The notes under the pieces: model-generated
The model's input: the letters and a program-made list of their open reading frames with translations, nothing else
Told to the model about the DNA's origin: nothing
Databases searched by the model: none
Origin: CAJBLF01 sp041675025
GTDB taxonomy: Bacteria; Patescibacteriota; Gracilibacteria; Absconditabacterales; Absconditicoccaceae
Length of the DNA: 64,000 bases
Direction: 5' to 3'
Assembly (NCBI GenBank): GCA_041675025.1
Contig: JBAYUS010000001.1
Coordinates: 310,001 to 374,000 of the forward strand
Shown here: positions 1 through 8,483 of the stretch, piece by piece
How the letters are laid out: each line of letters opens with the position of its first letter
Position numbering within the stretch: position 1 is the stretch's first letter
Translations under genes and position numbers: made by a program

Positions 1-818
1 ATTGCTCTTTTGGTGTTTAAATTATATGTATTTGTTGACCAATTTTCTACGGATGAATATTTCATCTTTGAATTTTTTCCTACAAAAACCTCTACGAGTC
101 CTGCATGGAGTGATGCTTTATCAAATTTTGGTGCTGAACATCCTTCGATATAACTTCCTTCGGCATCATCATCAATAATAATCATAGTATGCTCAAATTG
201 TCCTCATGCGTAGGTATTCATGCGAAAATATGCTTGTAATGGATCAGTGAGTTTAACTCATTTTGGCACATAAATAAATGTCCCTCAGCTCCAAACAGCT
301 CAATGTAATGCTGCAAACATATGATCAGTAGCTGGCACTAATCTCATAAAATGTTTTTTAACCAATTCTGGATATTTAATCACGGCTTGTGGCATATCTT
401 CGAAAATAATTCATTGTTTTGATCGTTTTTCTTTGATCTGATGATATACATTGAGTGAATCATACTGTCCTCCTGCTCCTGCTAAATATTTTTGTTCTGC
501 TTCAGGGATTCCAAGTTTTTTAAATTTATCTTTAATCTCTGTAGGTACATCTTCTCGATTATTAGCATATCATTCTTGGTCTTTATGTGGCTTTGCATAG
601 TATACAATATCATCGAGATTGAGTCCAGAAAGATCTGGTCCTCGTGTTGGTAATTTTGTAGTATGCAAAATTTTTAGACATTCTAAACGATGGTCTAACA
701 TTCGTTGTGGTTCTTTTTGATCAGTAGAAATCTTTCTTACGGTGTCTTCTGTGAGACCCGTGAGATAAAGTTCATACTTAATTTTGTCTGATGATTCCAA
801 TGTAGATTTAAGTGACAT
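1..818 (-). CDS. sufB: Fe-S cluster assembly protein SufB (partial, C-terminus outside window)
   Basis: This is the N-terminal 270 or so residues of SufB, the scaffold subunit of the SufBCD complex that builds Fe-S clusters in the cytoplasm. The start is the ATG at 818, and the frame reads through several TGA codons as Gly. Recognisable SufB blocks are AKPHKDQEGYANNREDVP, KYLAGAGGQYDSLNVYH, the GVIF-type segment GIIFEDM, TFIYVPKWVKL, and EGCSAP near the window edge. A CGA codon in EK-x-SKQGIIF may be Trp. The gene starts 2 bases after the sufC stop, so the two are translationally linked. Its product is needed here by the Fe-S enzymes MiaB and endonuclease III. Confidence 0.93.
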
Positions 819-820
819 AT

Positions 821-1600
821 TTATTTCTTTTCTATATCGATAAAACCTTCTTTTTTTATAACTTCAATTAATTTTTGATCTCATTCTTTAATAATTTTTC
901 CTTGTTCTAGGACATAGACATGATCAACGGGAATATATTTTAATATATCAAATATATGAGTTATAATGATGAAACTATTTTTTTCATGATTTAATTTTGC
1001 CATCATTTCTACTACAGACTTGAATGCATCAACATCCAATCCACTATCTATTTCATCTAAGAAAATATATGTTGGTTTAAGTAATTTTAGTTGTAAAATT
1101 TCTATCTTTCTCCTCTCTCCTCCACTAAATCAAACATTTAAATCTCTTCGAAGAAATTCTGTATTGATAGTTAATTCATCCATAAGAGGTTTTATAATGT
1201 TTTTGAATGCTAAAAATGATGTTGTTGTTTCATTTTGAGCGTCGTAAATAGATCTAAGGAATTCAAAAAGTTTAATCCCTTTGATTTCTGGAATATGCTG
1301 AAAGGCTACGAAAATGCCTAGCTTTGCTCTTTCATGAGGATTTAATTTTTTTAAATCAATGTTTCAAGTCGCAGGTTGCATGTTTCAGGTTGTAGATTCG
1401 TTTTTTCAATTCGTAATTCGTAATTCTCAATTCGTAATTTGGTATTTAGGATGTCCCATAATAACCATAGCCAATGATGATTTTCCTGATCCATTTTTTC
1501 CAATTAGACAATAATTTTTACCTAGATCAAAATCCATAGATATAGTATCTAGTATCATTTTTTTGTCTACTTCTACGGAAATATTTTTAATTGAAAGCAT
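821..1600 (-). CDS. sufC: Suf ATPase SufC with a translated repeat insertion
   Basis: SufC is the ABC-type ATPase that drives the SufBCD assembly complex. The 259-aa product has Walker A GKNGSGKSS near residue 35, the SufC-type signature GFSGGERRK, Walker B YIFLDEIDSGLD and the switch His in IIITH. Between MGHPKY and DLKKLNPHERAKLG, where the family has a short strand-loop segment, there is an extra stretch of about 25 residues encoded by a heptanucleotide repeat (1361-1438). It contains four TGA codons and one CGA, so it is open only under the altered code. All catalytic motifs lie outside the insert. The ATG at 1600 is the first start after the upstream palindromic repeat. Confidence 0.93.
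1361..1438. repeat. Heptanucleotide tandem repeat inside sufC
   Basis: Degenerate 7-bp units of the type GTTTCAA, GTCGCAG, GTTTCAG, GTTGTAG are followed by ATTCGTA-type units. The block lies wholly inside the sufC reading frame and is translated as a Gly/Asn/Thr-rich insert. It is the same family as the units in miaB, ligA and many intergenic gaps of this window. Confidence 0.85.
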
Positions 1601-1638
1601 GATGTATAATAAGTAATAAATAATTCGTGCCGTTTTAG

Positions 1639-1712
1639 GTCATTCCGGATATGATTCGGAATCTATACTTAGCAAACTAGATTCCGGCTCCAACATTTAA
1701 CGCCGGAATGAC
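1639..1712. repeat. Palindromic repeat of the GTCATTCCGG / CCGGAATGAC type
   Basis: The ends GTCATTCCGG and CCGGAATGAC are inverted copies, and the interior carries GGAATCTATAC and TAGATTCCGGC, so the transcript would fold into a long hairpin. A related copy is at 32902-33006. It lies between sufC and the next minus-strand gene and could act as a terminator or be a non-autonomous element. Confidence 0.8.
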
Positions 1713-1723
1713 ATATGCATTGC

Positions 1724-2917
1724 TTATTTGTGTAAATTAATAAAGTCACCAGAGTTACCATAAAACTGATTGAACATATCATTGATATATTTTTCTGGAT
1801 TATAATTTCATTTTCCCTTGATATCAAGCATTGTATTGATTCGTCATTCATTGGTTGTTTTGATTTCTTGTAGTGCTTTTTGTTCATCTTCATCAAAGAA
1901 ATCTTTGTATTTTATCTCATTTGTTGATCTTGTTTGTTCTTTATTTTCTGTCTTATTGTCTTCTAATTTTTGCAGTAATTCTTGTACTGAATTTTCTATT
2001 TGTTGATTTATTTGTGCATCATTTTTTGTTTGATTACAGAGATCACTAATACTCCTACTATCATTACTTTTCAATGCTTCTATAGTACTAATATGTTGTT
2101 GTTGATATTGTTCTAATCATTGTTTTCCTTTGATAATCGAGGAAATAATATTCTCGTAAGGAGCTTGAATACAAAGAATAGGATCTTCTATCTTGTCGGA
2201 GAAATCAGATATGTATTTTGTAGTATTTTTTTGCATTTGTAATTGTAATAATCCTACTTGTTCTCTGCTGCTATCTAAAATATAGACTAATTTTTCATAA
2301 CAGACTGGATCTAAACTGTGTGCTCTTTTATTGATATATATTTCTTCTTGATTCAACGTTGTTTTGATGTTTTTTATCGTGGTATTCGTATCGTTGATAT
2401 TACTTATAATGCCTTGTCCTATACCATAACATGTTTTGATATCTACGACTGCAGATAAAGAATCTATAATATTTTTATTGTCTATAATTGCATTTTTTAT
2501 TGTTGAAGAAGTTGATAACTTCTTGGCTATAGTAAAGTTTTGTTGTGATTGAGCTATAAATATTTGTGCATCTTGGAGTCATGAGATACTGCTTTGTAAG
2601 GCGTTCTTATATGCTAATAATGTTTGGATAGTTCAGCGATTATAGTAATCTTCACTTTTGTTTCAGCTAATGAGTTGTAGTGCTTTTTCATATTCTCACT
2701 TTTTGATAGCTTCATTTGCTTGGAGTGTATTTTGTATATTTATTATTTTTTGTCCTAAAATACTTTCTATGTCTACGGGTATTTTACCTGCTAATCCATC
2801 ATAAATCTTTCATTCATTGAATGCATTTATTATAAATATACAAGAAAAAAACAATCATATGCAGGCAATGATAGTGAAGAGATAATTGTTTTTGTTATTA
2901 ATATATTTTACTTCCAT
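1724..2917 (-). CDS. Unknown membrane-anchored coiled-coil protein
   Basis: I do not recognise this 397-aa protein. It starts at the ATG at 2917, has one hydrophobic segment at about residues 13-33 (LFTIIACIG then LFFSCIFII) and a long, mostly helical, Gln/Lys/Glu-rich remainder with probable coiled coils. Two cysteines, in KTCYG and DPVCYEK, lie in the middle part. The topology suggests a short cytoplasmic N-terminus, one membrane anchor and a large outer domain. It is the last gene of the minus-strand run pilB-pilC-unknown-unknown, so a role in the pilus is an inference from position only. Several TGA codons are read as Gly. Confidence 0.75.
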
Positions 2918-2990
2918 ACATCAAAATATTCAGGGATAAGGGTCCTGATATTTATAGTATATATTTACTTATAGAGTTCAATATTATTAA

Positions 2991-3022
2991 TTGCAGGTTC
3001 CAAGTTACAGGTTACAGGTTTC
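2991..3022. repeat. Short heptamer repeat between two unknown genes
   Basis: Units GGTTCCA, AGTTACA, GGTTACA and GGTTTCC follow one another with a 7-bp period. The block lies just past the stop of the gene at 3059-3784 and belongs to the window-wide heptamer family. Confidence 0.7.
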
Positions 3023-3058
3023 CTTTTTCCTTATTTCTTGTCTCTTACTCCTGTTTTG

Positions 3059-3784
3059 TTAGAATTTATATTGTTGGAGCAATGCATCAATCTGATTGAG
3101 GTCTGGCAATATTTTGTCTCTAAAGACTTCAAAATTTTGTGCTAATATTTCTTGTTTAGCAAAAAGAAGATCATATTTTTTCTGAAGTAATCAAAGATAG
3201 AAAACTAGTTTTTGTGCAATACTTGTCTTGGCATTATATTGAATTCTTTTTTCTGTAGCACATGTTTCGTGGATGATAGATTCATTGAGTGATACTTCCA
3301 TCATACTTTGATCATATCTCTCTACAGCATCAAAATATACTTTATCACTTACATTTTTATCCACTAAACATGCTTCCATTTCTCATTTTAAAATATTCAT
3401 TTCTTGTTTCATATATGCAGCGATAGTATCTCATTTTTGTAATTCTTGATCACAATCTGTAAGATATTTTATCAATGCTTCTTGTTTATTTGTTGAAAGA
3501 TTGATTACATCAATAACGTCTGTCTTGGTTAATTCTTCTAATCTTTTGATAGTTGTAAGTGTTTCTCATTCATAATCAACTGCCTCTATATCTTTTCCTG
3601 CTATAATAAGATGTAATTTTATTATCGTATAACTCAGATCATTCATAAGAAATCCGTGTTCTACTATCGACGTAGTATTTTCTTCAAAAACAACATCTCA
3701 TAGTCCTACATCTTGTGCTCTCGATTGACTTTGCAATGTTAACATACTAACTAACATAAGCGCTATAAAGATTATTTTTTTCAT
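3059..3784 (-). CDS. Unknown exported protein downstream of pilC
   Basis: This is an unrecognised 241-aa protein. The N-terminus MKKIIFIALMLVSMLTLQ followed by SRAQD is a good signal peptide with a likely cleavage site after SRA. The mature part is acidic and helical, with four cysteines including one in the segment ETCATEK. The ATG at 3784 lies 21 bases after the pilC stop (3806), so it is probably co-transcribed with pilB and pilC. It could be a periplasmic or surface part of the pilus system, but no family motif is visible. Confidence 0.75.
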
Positions 3785-3805
3785 CCGTAGGTATAAGATA
3801 TAAAG

Positions 3806-4894
3806 CTATTTAATAACATTTACAAGCTCTGCCATAGGCAAAAATATTGATCCTACAATGACTCAAATCACTACGGCTATTAATGCCATAAGTAATGGTT
3901 CAATAAGACTCATAAGAATATCTATTTTTGTCTGTAACATATCACGATAAAAATCTGCCATCTTTTTGAGTACTTCTGTAATGTTTCCCGTATCTTCTCC
4001 TACATGAATAATTTGAACTAATATCGGATCAAACAATGACGATCATTCCATTGATTCTGCGAATGAAAATCCAGCATTAAGATTTTCCTTAATTTCGAGG
4101 ACTTTCTTTTTGTAGAAGAAATTGGTAAAAGCGTTTGCCATGAGTTTTAATGATAAGATTGGACTTACTCATGCACTATATAACTGACTTAATAATTTAG
4201 AAAATCTATACATATAATAAGTTTTTACTACTCATGAAATTGCTGGTATGGTAATCATTATTTTGTCTATGAATATTTTGAATGCTAATACATATTTATA
4301 TGAAAATTTATATACGACTATTAATGTTAGAACAACCAACAATATGATATACCATGTTTTTTGTAAAAAAGATGATGTTCACATCATAAATTTTGTAAGA
4401 TTTGGTAGACTTTGTTGATCAGGAAACATTGTCACTATCGTTGGTATTACATAGATAAGGAGAATAACTACTGCTATGAAAGCAAATATAATAAGCACTA
4501 TCGGATAGGCCATTGCTTTTTTTATTTTTCCATTTATTCTTTCAGAGTTTTCAAGTTCTATAGCAATTTCATCAAGAATCTCTGGAAGATTACCCATAGT
4601 TTCTGCCGATTGTACTAGAGCAACTTCTTCTTCTCAGAAAAAATAGTTGTGATTTTCCATCGCTTGTGACATAGTAGATCATTGCGTCAATTGGTCAATC
4701 AAATCCTGGATAATCATAATCAATCATTTATTTGTTTCAGAGTTTTTAATAGAAAATAATGCATTTCTAAGTCCTAATCATGATCTTTGTGCAAGTGCTA
4801 ATAATCTGAAAAAATTAGTTTTTTGTTTGAGCTTGGGAGCAAAAAACTTTTTGATGACAAATTTTTCAAAGAATCATAACTTACTAACTTCCAT
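3806..4894 (-). CDS. pilC: Type IV pilus inner-membrane platform protein PilC (GspF family)
   Basis: PilC is the polytopic inner-membrane platform that couples the PilB ATPase to pilus assembly. The 362-aa product has the two GspF repeats, each with the pattern of a helical cytoplasmic domain followed by membrane segments. The conserved phrases GNLPEILDEIA and the membrane block YPIVLIIFAFIAVVILLI in the first half are matched by HVGEDTGNITEVLKKMA in the second half. The length is slightly short of the usual 400 residues. The start ATG is at 4894, and the gap to pilB is filled by a heptamer repeat. Several TGA codons replace family glycines. Confidence 0.9.
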
Positions 4895-4901
4895 AATTTA
4901 T

Positions 4902-4980
4902 ATAATGCTAAATGTTAAATGCTAAGTGTTAAATGATGGTATCTTTTTATTTAGAACTTTGAATTTAGAATTTAACACTC
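4902..4980. repeat. Heptamer repeat between pilB and pilC
   Basis: ATGCTAA, ATGTTAA, ATGCTAA, GTGTTAA units are followed, after a short spacer, by TAGAACT, TTGAATT, TAGAATT, TAACACT units. The two halves are roughly inverted, so the RNA can fold. Related blocks are at 18193-18262 and near 55960. Confidence 0.75.
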
Positions 4981-4995
4981 CCAAGAATTGGGGAG

Positions 4996-6315
4996 CTATT
5001 TGTCGAATTTTGCCTTCACATATCTATAGACTTCTTCAAGTGTTGTCATTCATTTGATGATTTTGAATACTCCATCTCTTTCTAAATTGATCATTCATCT
5101 CTGAAGCGCTATGCTTTCTACTTCAAATGATGACTTACCTTCTAAAAGCATATTTTTTATTTCATCTGTATAATCCATCATTTCAAAGAGACCTACTCTA
5201 CCCTTGTATCCGCTTCATCCACATATCTGACATTTTTCTCATGTCACGGGATCTTTACCACTTCCTGTATAAATCAAACTATTATTTATAAAGTCATTTC
5301 GTTGTTGTTGAGTTATTCCTCTACTAATGATTTCTTTTTTGAGTGCTTCTTTGTCAAAATTTCTAAAACTTTCTTTTGCAAATTTATATTTTGGATCATC
5401 CTTTGCTGAGGTTTGGATTTTACAATGATCACATGTTCTTCTGATCAATCTTTCTGCCATGACTAAATTGAATGTACCCACAATCATATATGGTTTTGCT
5501 CAAAGATTATATACTCTGGTAATTGTTTCTGATGATGAATTAGTATGCACGGTAGAAAATACTAAGTGTCCTGTCATGGCTGATTCCATAGCCATATCAA
5601 GCGTTTCTTTATCACGAATTTCTCACACCATCATAATATCAGGATCTTGTCTAAGTCCTCCTCTAAGTCCATTAGCAAAACTAAATCCTATATCTGCTCT
5701 AATCTGTGCTTGATTGAGTCCAGCCATTTTGTTTTCTACTGGATCTTCATAGGTGATAATATTTACTTCGGTTGTATTCACATAATCAAGACAGGCATAT
5801 AATGTCGTTGTCTTACCTGAACCTGTCGGTCCTGTCATAAGAATAATTCCGTTTGGATATTCTAAATGTCTAAAGATAATATCTTTATTACTTCATTCTA
5901 TTCCCAATTGTTCCAATTTTGGAATGCTTTTTGATTTGTCTACAATACGCATTACAAGACATTCTCACCATACGCTTGGAAGCGTATTGGCACGGAGATC
6001 TATTTCTTTATTCGTCAATGTAACACTAGATACTCTCGCATCTTGTGGTACTCTTTTTTCATCTGGTCTCATTTGTCCAGATTCTATTTTAAATTTTGAG
6101 ATAATGCTTTCATGAAGATTTTTTGGATATTGAACAAGCTCTTCGAGTATTCCATCGATTCTGATTCTGATTCTACAGTAACTTTCCAAGGGTTCGATAT
6201 GGATATCTGATGCTCCTGCTTCGACAGCTACTGTCAAAAGATTATCAAAAATTTTCACCACATCTGATTGGAGAACTGCCTCATCTAATTTCGCTTTGTA
6301 ATCAATTTCAGCCAT
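4996..6315 (-). CDS. pilB: Type IV pilus assembly ATPase PilB (GspE family), lacking the N-terminal domain
   Basis: PilB is the hexameric cytoplasmic ATPase that powers pilus extension. The 439-aa product contains the N2 domain start ASDIHIEP, arginine fingers in RIRIDG, Walker A GPTGSGKTTTLY near residue 160, the Asp box with YEDPVE, Walker B, and the tetracysteine zinc motif (CDHC, then CQICGGSGYKGR). Usual PilB/GspE proteins are about 560 residues because of an N-terminal MshEN-type domain. Here translation begins right at the N2 domain and no upstream coding sequence is visible. A promoter is seen at 6356-6384. Confidence 0.92.
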
Positions 6316-6355
6316 AGGTTATTTGGTGTTATTTGTTAAATGTTAGTATGTACTA

Positions 6356-6384
6356 ATTATACTTACAAATGGTAAAAAATGCAA
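6356..6384 (-). promoter_or_regulatory. Sigma70-type promoter for the pilB operon
   Basis: On the minus strand TTGCAT is followed after 17 bp by TATAAT. The preceding block AATTTGCATTTTTT is identical at the promoter of the surface protein gene at 28692-28720, which suggests shared control. Confidence 0.6.
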
Positions 6385-6455
6385 ATTATTGAGAAGAAAT
6401 TCACGTCTTAAAAAGCTGCTAAAATTTGCTTTACATCTATTATATATCAAATTCA

Positions 6456-6483
6456 TTGACATATCTTTTTAATGATTCATAAT
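6456..6483 (+). promoter_or_regulatory. Putative promoter for the 6555 gene
   Basis: TTGACA, 16 bp, CATAAT, about 70 bases ahead of the ATG at 6555. The 16-bp spacing matches several other promoters in the window. Confidence 0.45.
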
Positions 6484-6554
6484 CTTGTGTAAGAGAGTTG
6501 TTTTTTGTTCGATTTTTTCTACACTTGAGTTAATTTACTTCATTATTTTTTTCT

Positions 6555-6941
6555 ATGAATCCTGATCTTTGATTAATTATCGTTTGAATAATTATTTGAG
6601 TTCTTGTCTGATATCTTATCGCTAAGATCTATTTTATGTTTAAACTCAAAAAACAAAGAAGTGATGCAGTGACGAGGTCTCGTAATGTCGTTCTTGGTCA
6701 TGTCCATGAAAAAATAGCTCCTTTATTGCCAAATTTTCCGTATTCTTACAAAGATTTGGTGTTTTTATGAAAAGGAGTCGATTATCTTGTTCTCGATGGT
6801 CTCTCAAAAGGTAATCTGAGTCAAATAGTTTTTTTAGAAATCAAAAGTGGTGTATCTAGTCTTAATAAAAATGAACAAATGGTTAGAAATTGTGTAAATC
6901 AAAAGCGTGTGAGTTATGAAATCCGGAGAAATGAAAATTAA
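6555..6941 (+). CDS. Membrane-anchored Holliday-junction-resolvase-like endonuclease
   Basis: This 128-aa protein resembles the archaeal/bacterial family Endonuc_Holl (PF10107). It has a membrane segment at about residues 6-25 (LIIVGIIIGVLVGYLIA), then a basic stretch with RSRNVVLGHVHEKIAPLLP, and a nuclease-like core FLGKGVDYLVLDGL followed by QIVFLEIKSG. The D...ExK pattern matches a PD-(D/E)xK active site. Choosing the ATG at 6555, not 6636, keeps the membrane segment. Five TGA codons in that segment encode Gly. Substrate and role are not known; DNA processing at the membrane is an inference from the fold. Confidence 0.75.
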
Positions 6942-7019
6942 CTAACAACTAATGACTAACAGTGAACAACGATGGAAAATATTTATTAATTGTTAGTTGT
7001 TAATTATTCACTGTTAACT
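6939..7019. repeat. Inverted heptamer repeat upstream of the tRNA
   Basis: AACTAAC, AACTAAT, GACTAAC, AGTGAAC units face ATTGTTA, GTTGTTA, ATTATTC, ACTGTTA units in inverted order, which gives a strong stem. It begins at the stop codon of the endonuclease-like gene and may terminate its transcript. Confidence 0.75.
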
Positions 7020-7024
7020 GAAAA

Positions 7025-7095
7025 AGGATCGTGGTGAAATGGTATCACATCGGTTTCCGAAACCGTAGTCGTAGGTTCGATTCCTGCCGACCCTG
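7025..7095 (+). tRNA. tRNA with anticodon CCG, probably tRNA-Trp(CCG)
   Basis: A cloverleaf can be drawn: acceptor AGGATCG/CGACCCT (one A-C mismatch), D arm GTGA/TCAC, anticodon stem with loop TTCCGAA (anticodon 7057-7059), T arm GTAGG TTCGATT CCTGC, discriminator G at 7095. By anticodon it would be tRNA-Arg(CCG). However, A1-U72, G2-C71, G3-C70 and discriminator G73 are the bacterial tRNA-Trp identity set. CGA/CGG codons in this window occupy conserved Trp positions. I therefore call it a tryptophan tRNA with a changed anticodon. CCA is not encoded. Confidence 0.8.
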
Positions 7096-7143
7096 AACTA
7101 ACCAACTTCGCTGAAATGATAAATTTTAAATGTTGAGTATACT

Positions 7144-7794
7144 ATGAATAAGAACTTTGCTATCATATTTGCTTATCTCAAAAAGCTTTTCCCAAATCCA
7201 GAAACTGAGCTTCACTACTCTACTCCTTTTCAACTTGTTGTAGCGGTTATGTTGTCTGCACAAGCAACTGATGTACAAGTAAATAAAGTTACGGATAAAA
7301 TATTCAAAAAAATAAAAAAACCTGAAGATCTTTTGAACATGTGAGTTACTATCTTTGAGAACTCTATTTCTTCGATCAATTACTATCATACCAAAGCGAA
7401 ACATATTTTTGAAACAGCTAAAATTTTGAAACAATGGAAACAAATTCCTAGTGAATTAGAAGAACTTATGAAATTACCATGAGTAGGCATTAAAACTGCT
7501 AAAGTGATTGCTCATGTCTTATATGATAAACCATTTATCGCTGTTGATACCCATATCCATAGAGTAAGTAATAGACTCTGACTTGTGAAAACAACCGTAC
7601 CAGAAAAGACTTCAGAACTGCTTGAAAAGCGTATACCAGATGAGTACAAAGACCTGGCGCATCATGCATTGGTATTGTTTGGTCGTTATTACTGTACTGC
7701 TAGAAATCCTAAATGTGAAAATTGTAAACTAAAAACTATTTGTTTATATTATAAACCTAATGTCATTGCGAGCAAAGCGAAGCAATCTAAATAA
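7144..7794 (+). CDS. nth: Endonuclease III
   Basis: This base-excision-repair glycosylase/AP lyase removes oxidised pyrimidines. The 216-aa product has the helix-hairpin-helix LPGVGIKTAK with the nucleophile Lys at about 117, the catalytic Asp in VDTHIHR at about 134, and the C-terminal 4Fe-4S loop with cysteines spaced C-x6-C-x2-C-x5-C. Three TGA codons are read as Gly, one of them in the hairpin motif. The last residues, NVIASKAKQSK, are encoded by the start of a palindromic intergenic repeat (7762-7836), so the repeat has extended the C-terminus. Confidence 0.93.
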
Positions 7795-7836
7795 TAATAC
7801 ATAAGATTGCTTTGTCGTTTCACTCCTCGCAATGAC
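7762..7836. repeat. GTCATTGCGAG...GCAATC palindromic repeat
   Basis: GTCATTGCGAG at the left and CTCGCAATGAC at the right are inverted copies, with GAAGCAATCT / AGATTGCTTT inside. The same element is at 23828-23893 and 24157-24220. This copy overlaps the 3' end of nth and could serve as its terminator. Confidence 0.85.
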
Positions 7837-7865
7837 AGAATTATTTTTATATTATATATGTTCCA

Positions 7866-8483
7866 ATGTATAAAATCGTAGAACCACAGTGGTGAGTAAA
7901 TCTTTTGAAATCATTATTTGCTTGGATGCAAGCGAGTATTTTCTGGTCATATCGAATCCCTGTGTTGGCTGATATATTTGTCTTCACCTACCCTGTCTAC
8001 TTATTGGCATTATATGTTTATGGTATGGCTAAAAAGAATATATATCATAAAATAGCAGCGCTGTATATTTGAATAGGTGTCGCTGTGAGTTTTGTCGTAA
8101 ATATAGGTATTCAATTTTTTGTAGATAAAATCAGACCAAATGTAATTTTATGATTGACAGATCTTAAACATGAAACTATCTTAAATACATTTATGCCTAC
8201 GAGTAGTTTCCCTTCTGATCATGCTGCGATTACTATGGGTATCGCTATGATGTCATTGTTTCGAGGGATAAAAAATAAAGACAAAAAATTCCTCCGATTT
8301 GGAGGAATCCTGATTATATTTTCATTAATTACTGGATTTGCGAGAGTGACTTCTTGAGTACATTGGCCAACAGACATCATCGCTGGAAGTATTGTAGGAA
8401 CTCTTGTTCCTCTACTCCTTATGCGAAAACCAATCTATAAACTTGGTACATGAATAGTCGAAAGAATCGGAAAGATTATTTAA
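7866..8483 (+). CDS. PAP2-family membrane phosphatase
   Basis: This is a 205-aa integral membrane lipid phosphatase of the PAP2 family. The three catalytic motifs are present: K-x-RP (DKIRPN), PSDH (family PSGH) and the R...H...D motif in FARVTSGVHWPTDIIAG. About five hydrophobic segments surround them. By analogy it dephosphorylates undecaprenyl pyrophosphate or a similar lipid phosphate at the outer face of the membrane, which would fit the uppS gene of this window. The ATG at 7866 is used because the earlier ATG at 7858 runs into TAG. The stop overlaps the convergent gene by 4 bases. Confidence 0.85.

Noticed and set aside
7025..7095. Plain tRNA-Arg(CCG) call
   Set aside because: The anticodon alone suggests Arg, but the acceptor-end identity set is that of tRNA-Trp and CGA/CGG codons align with Trp positions.
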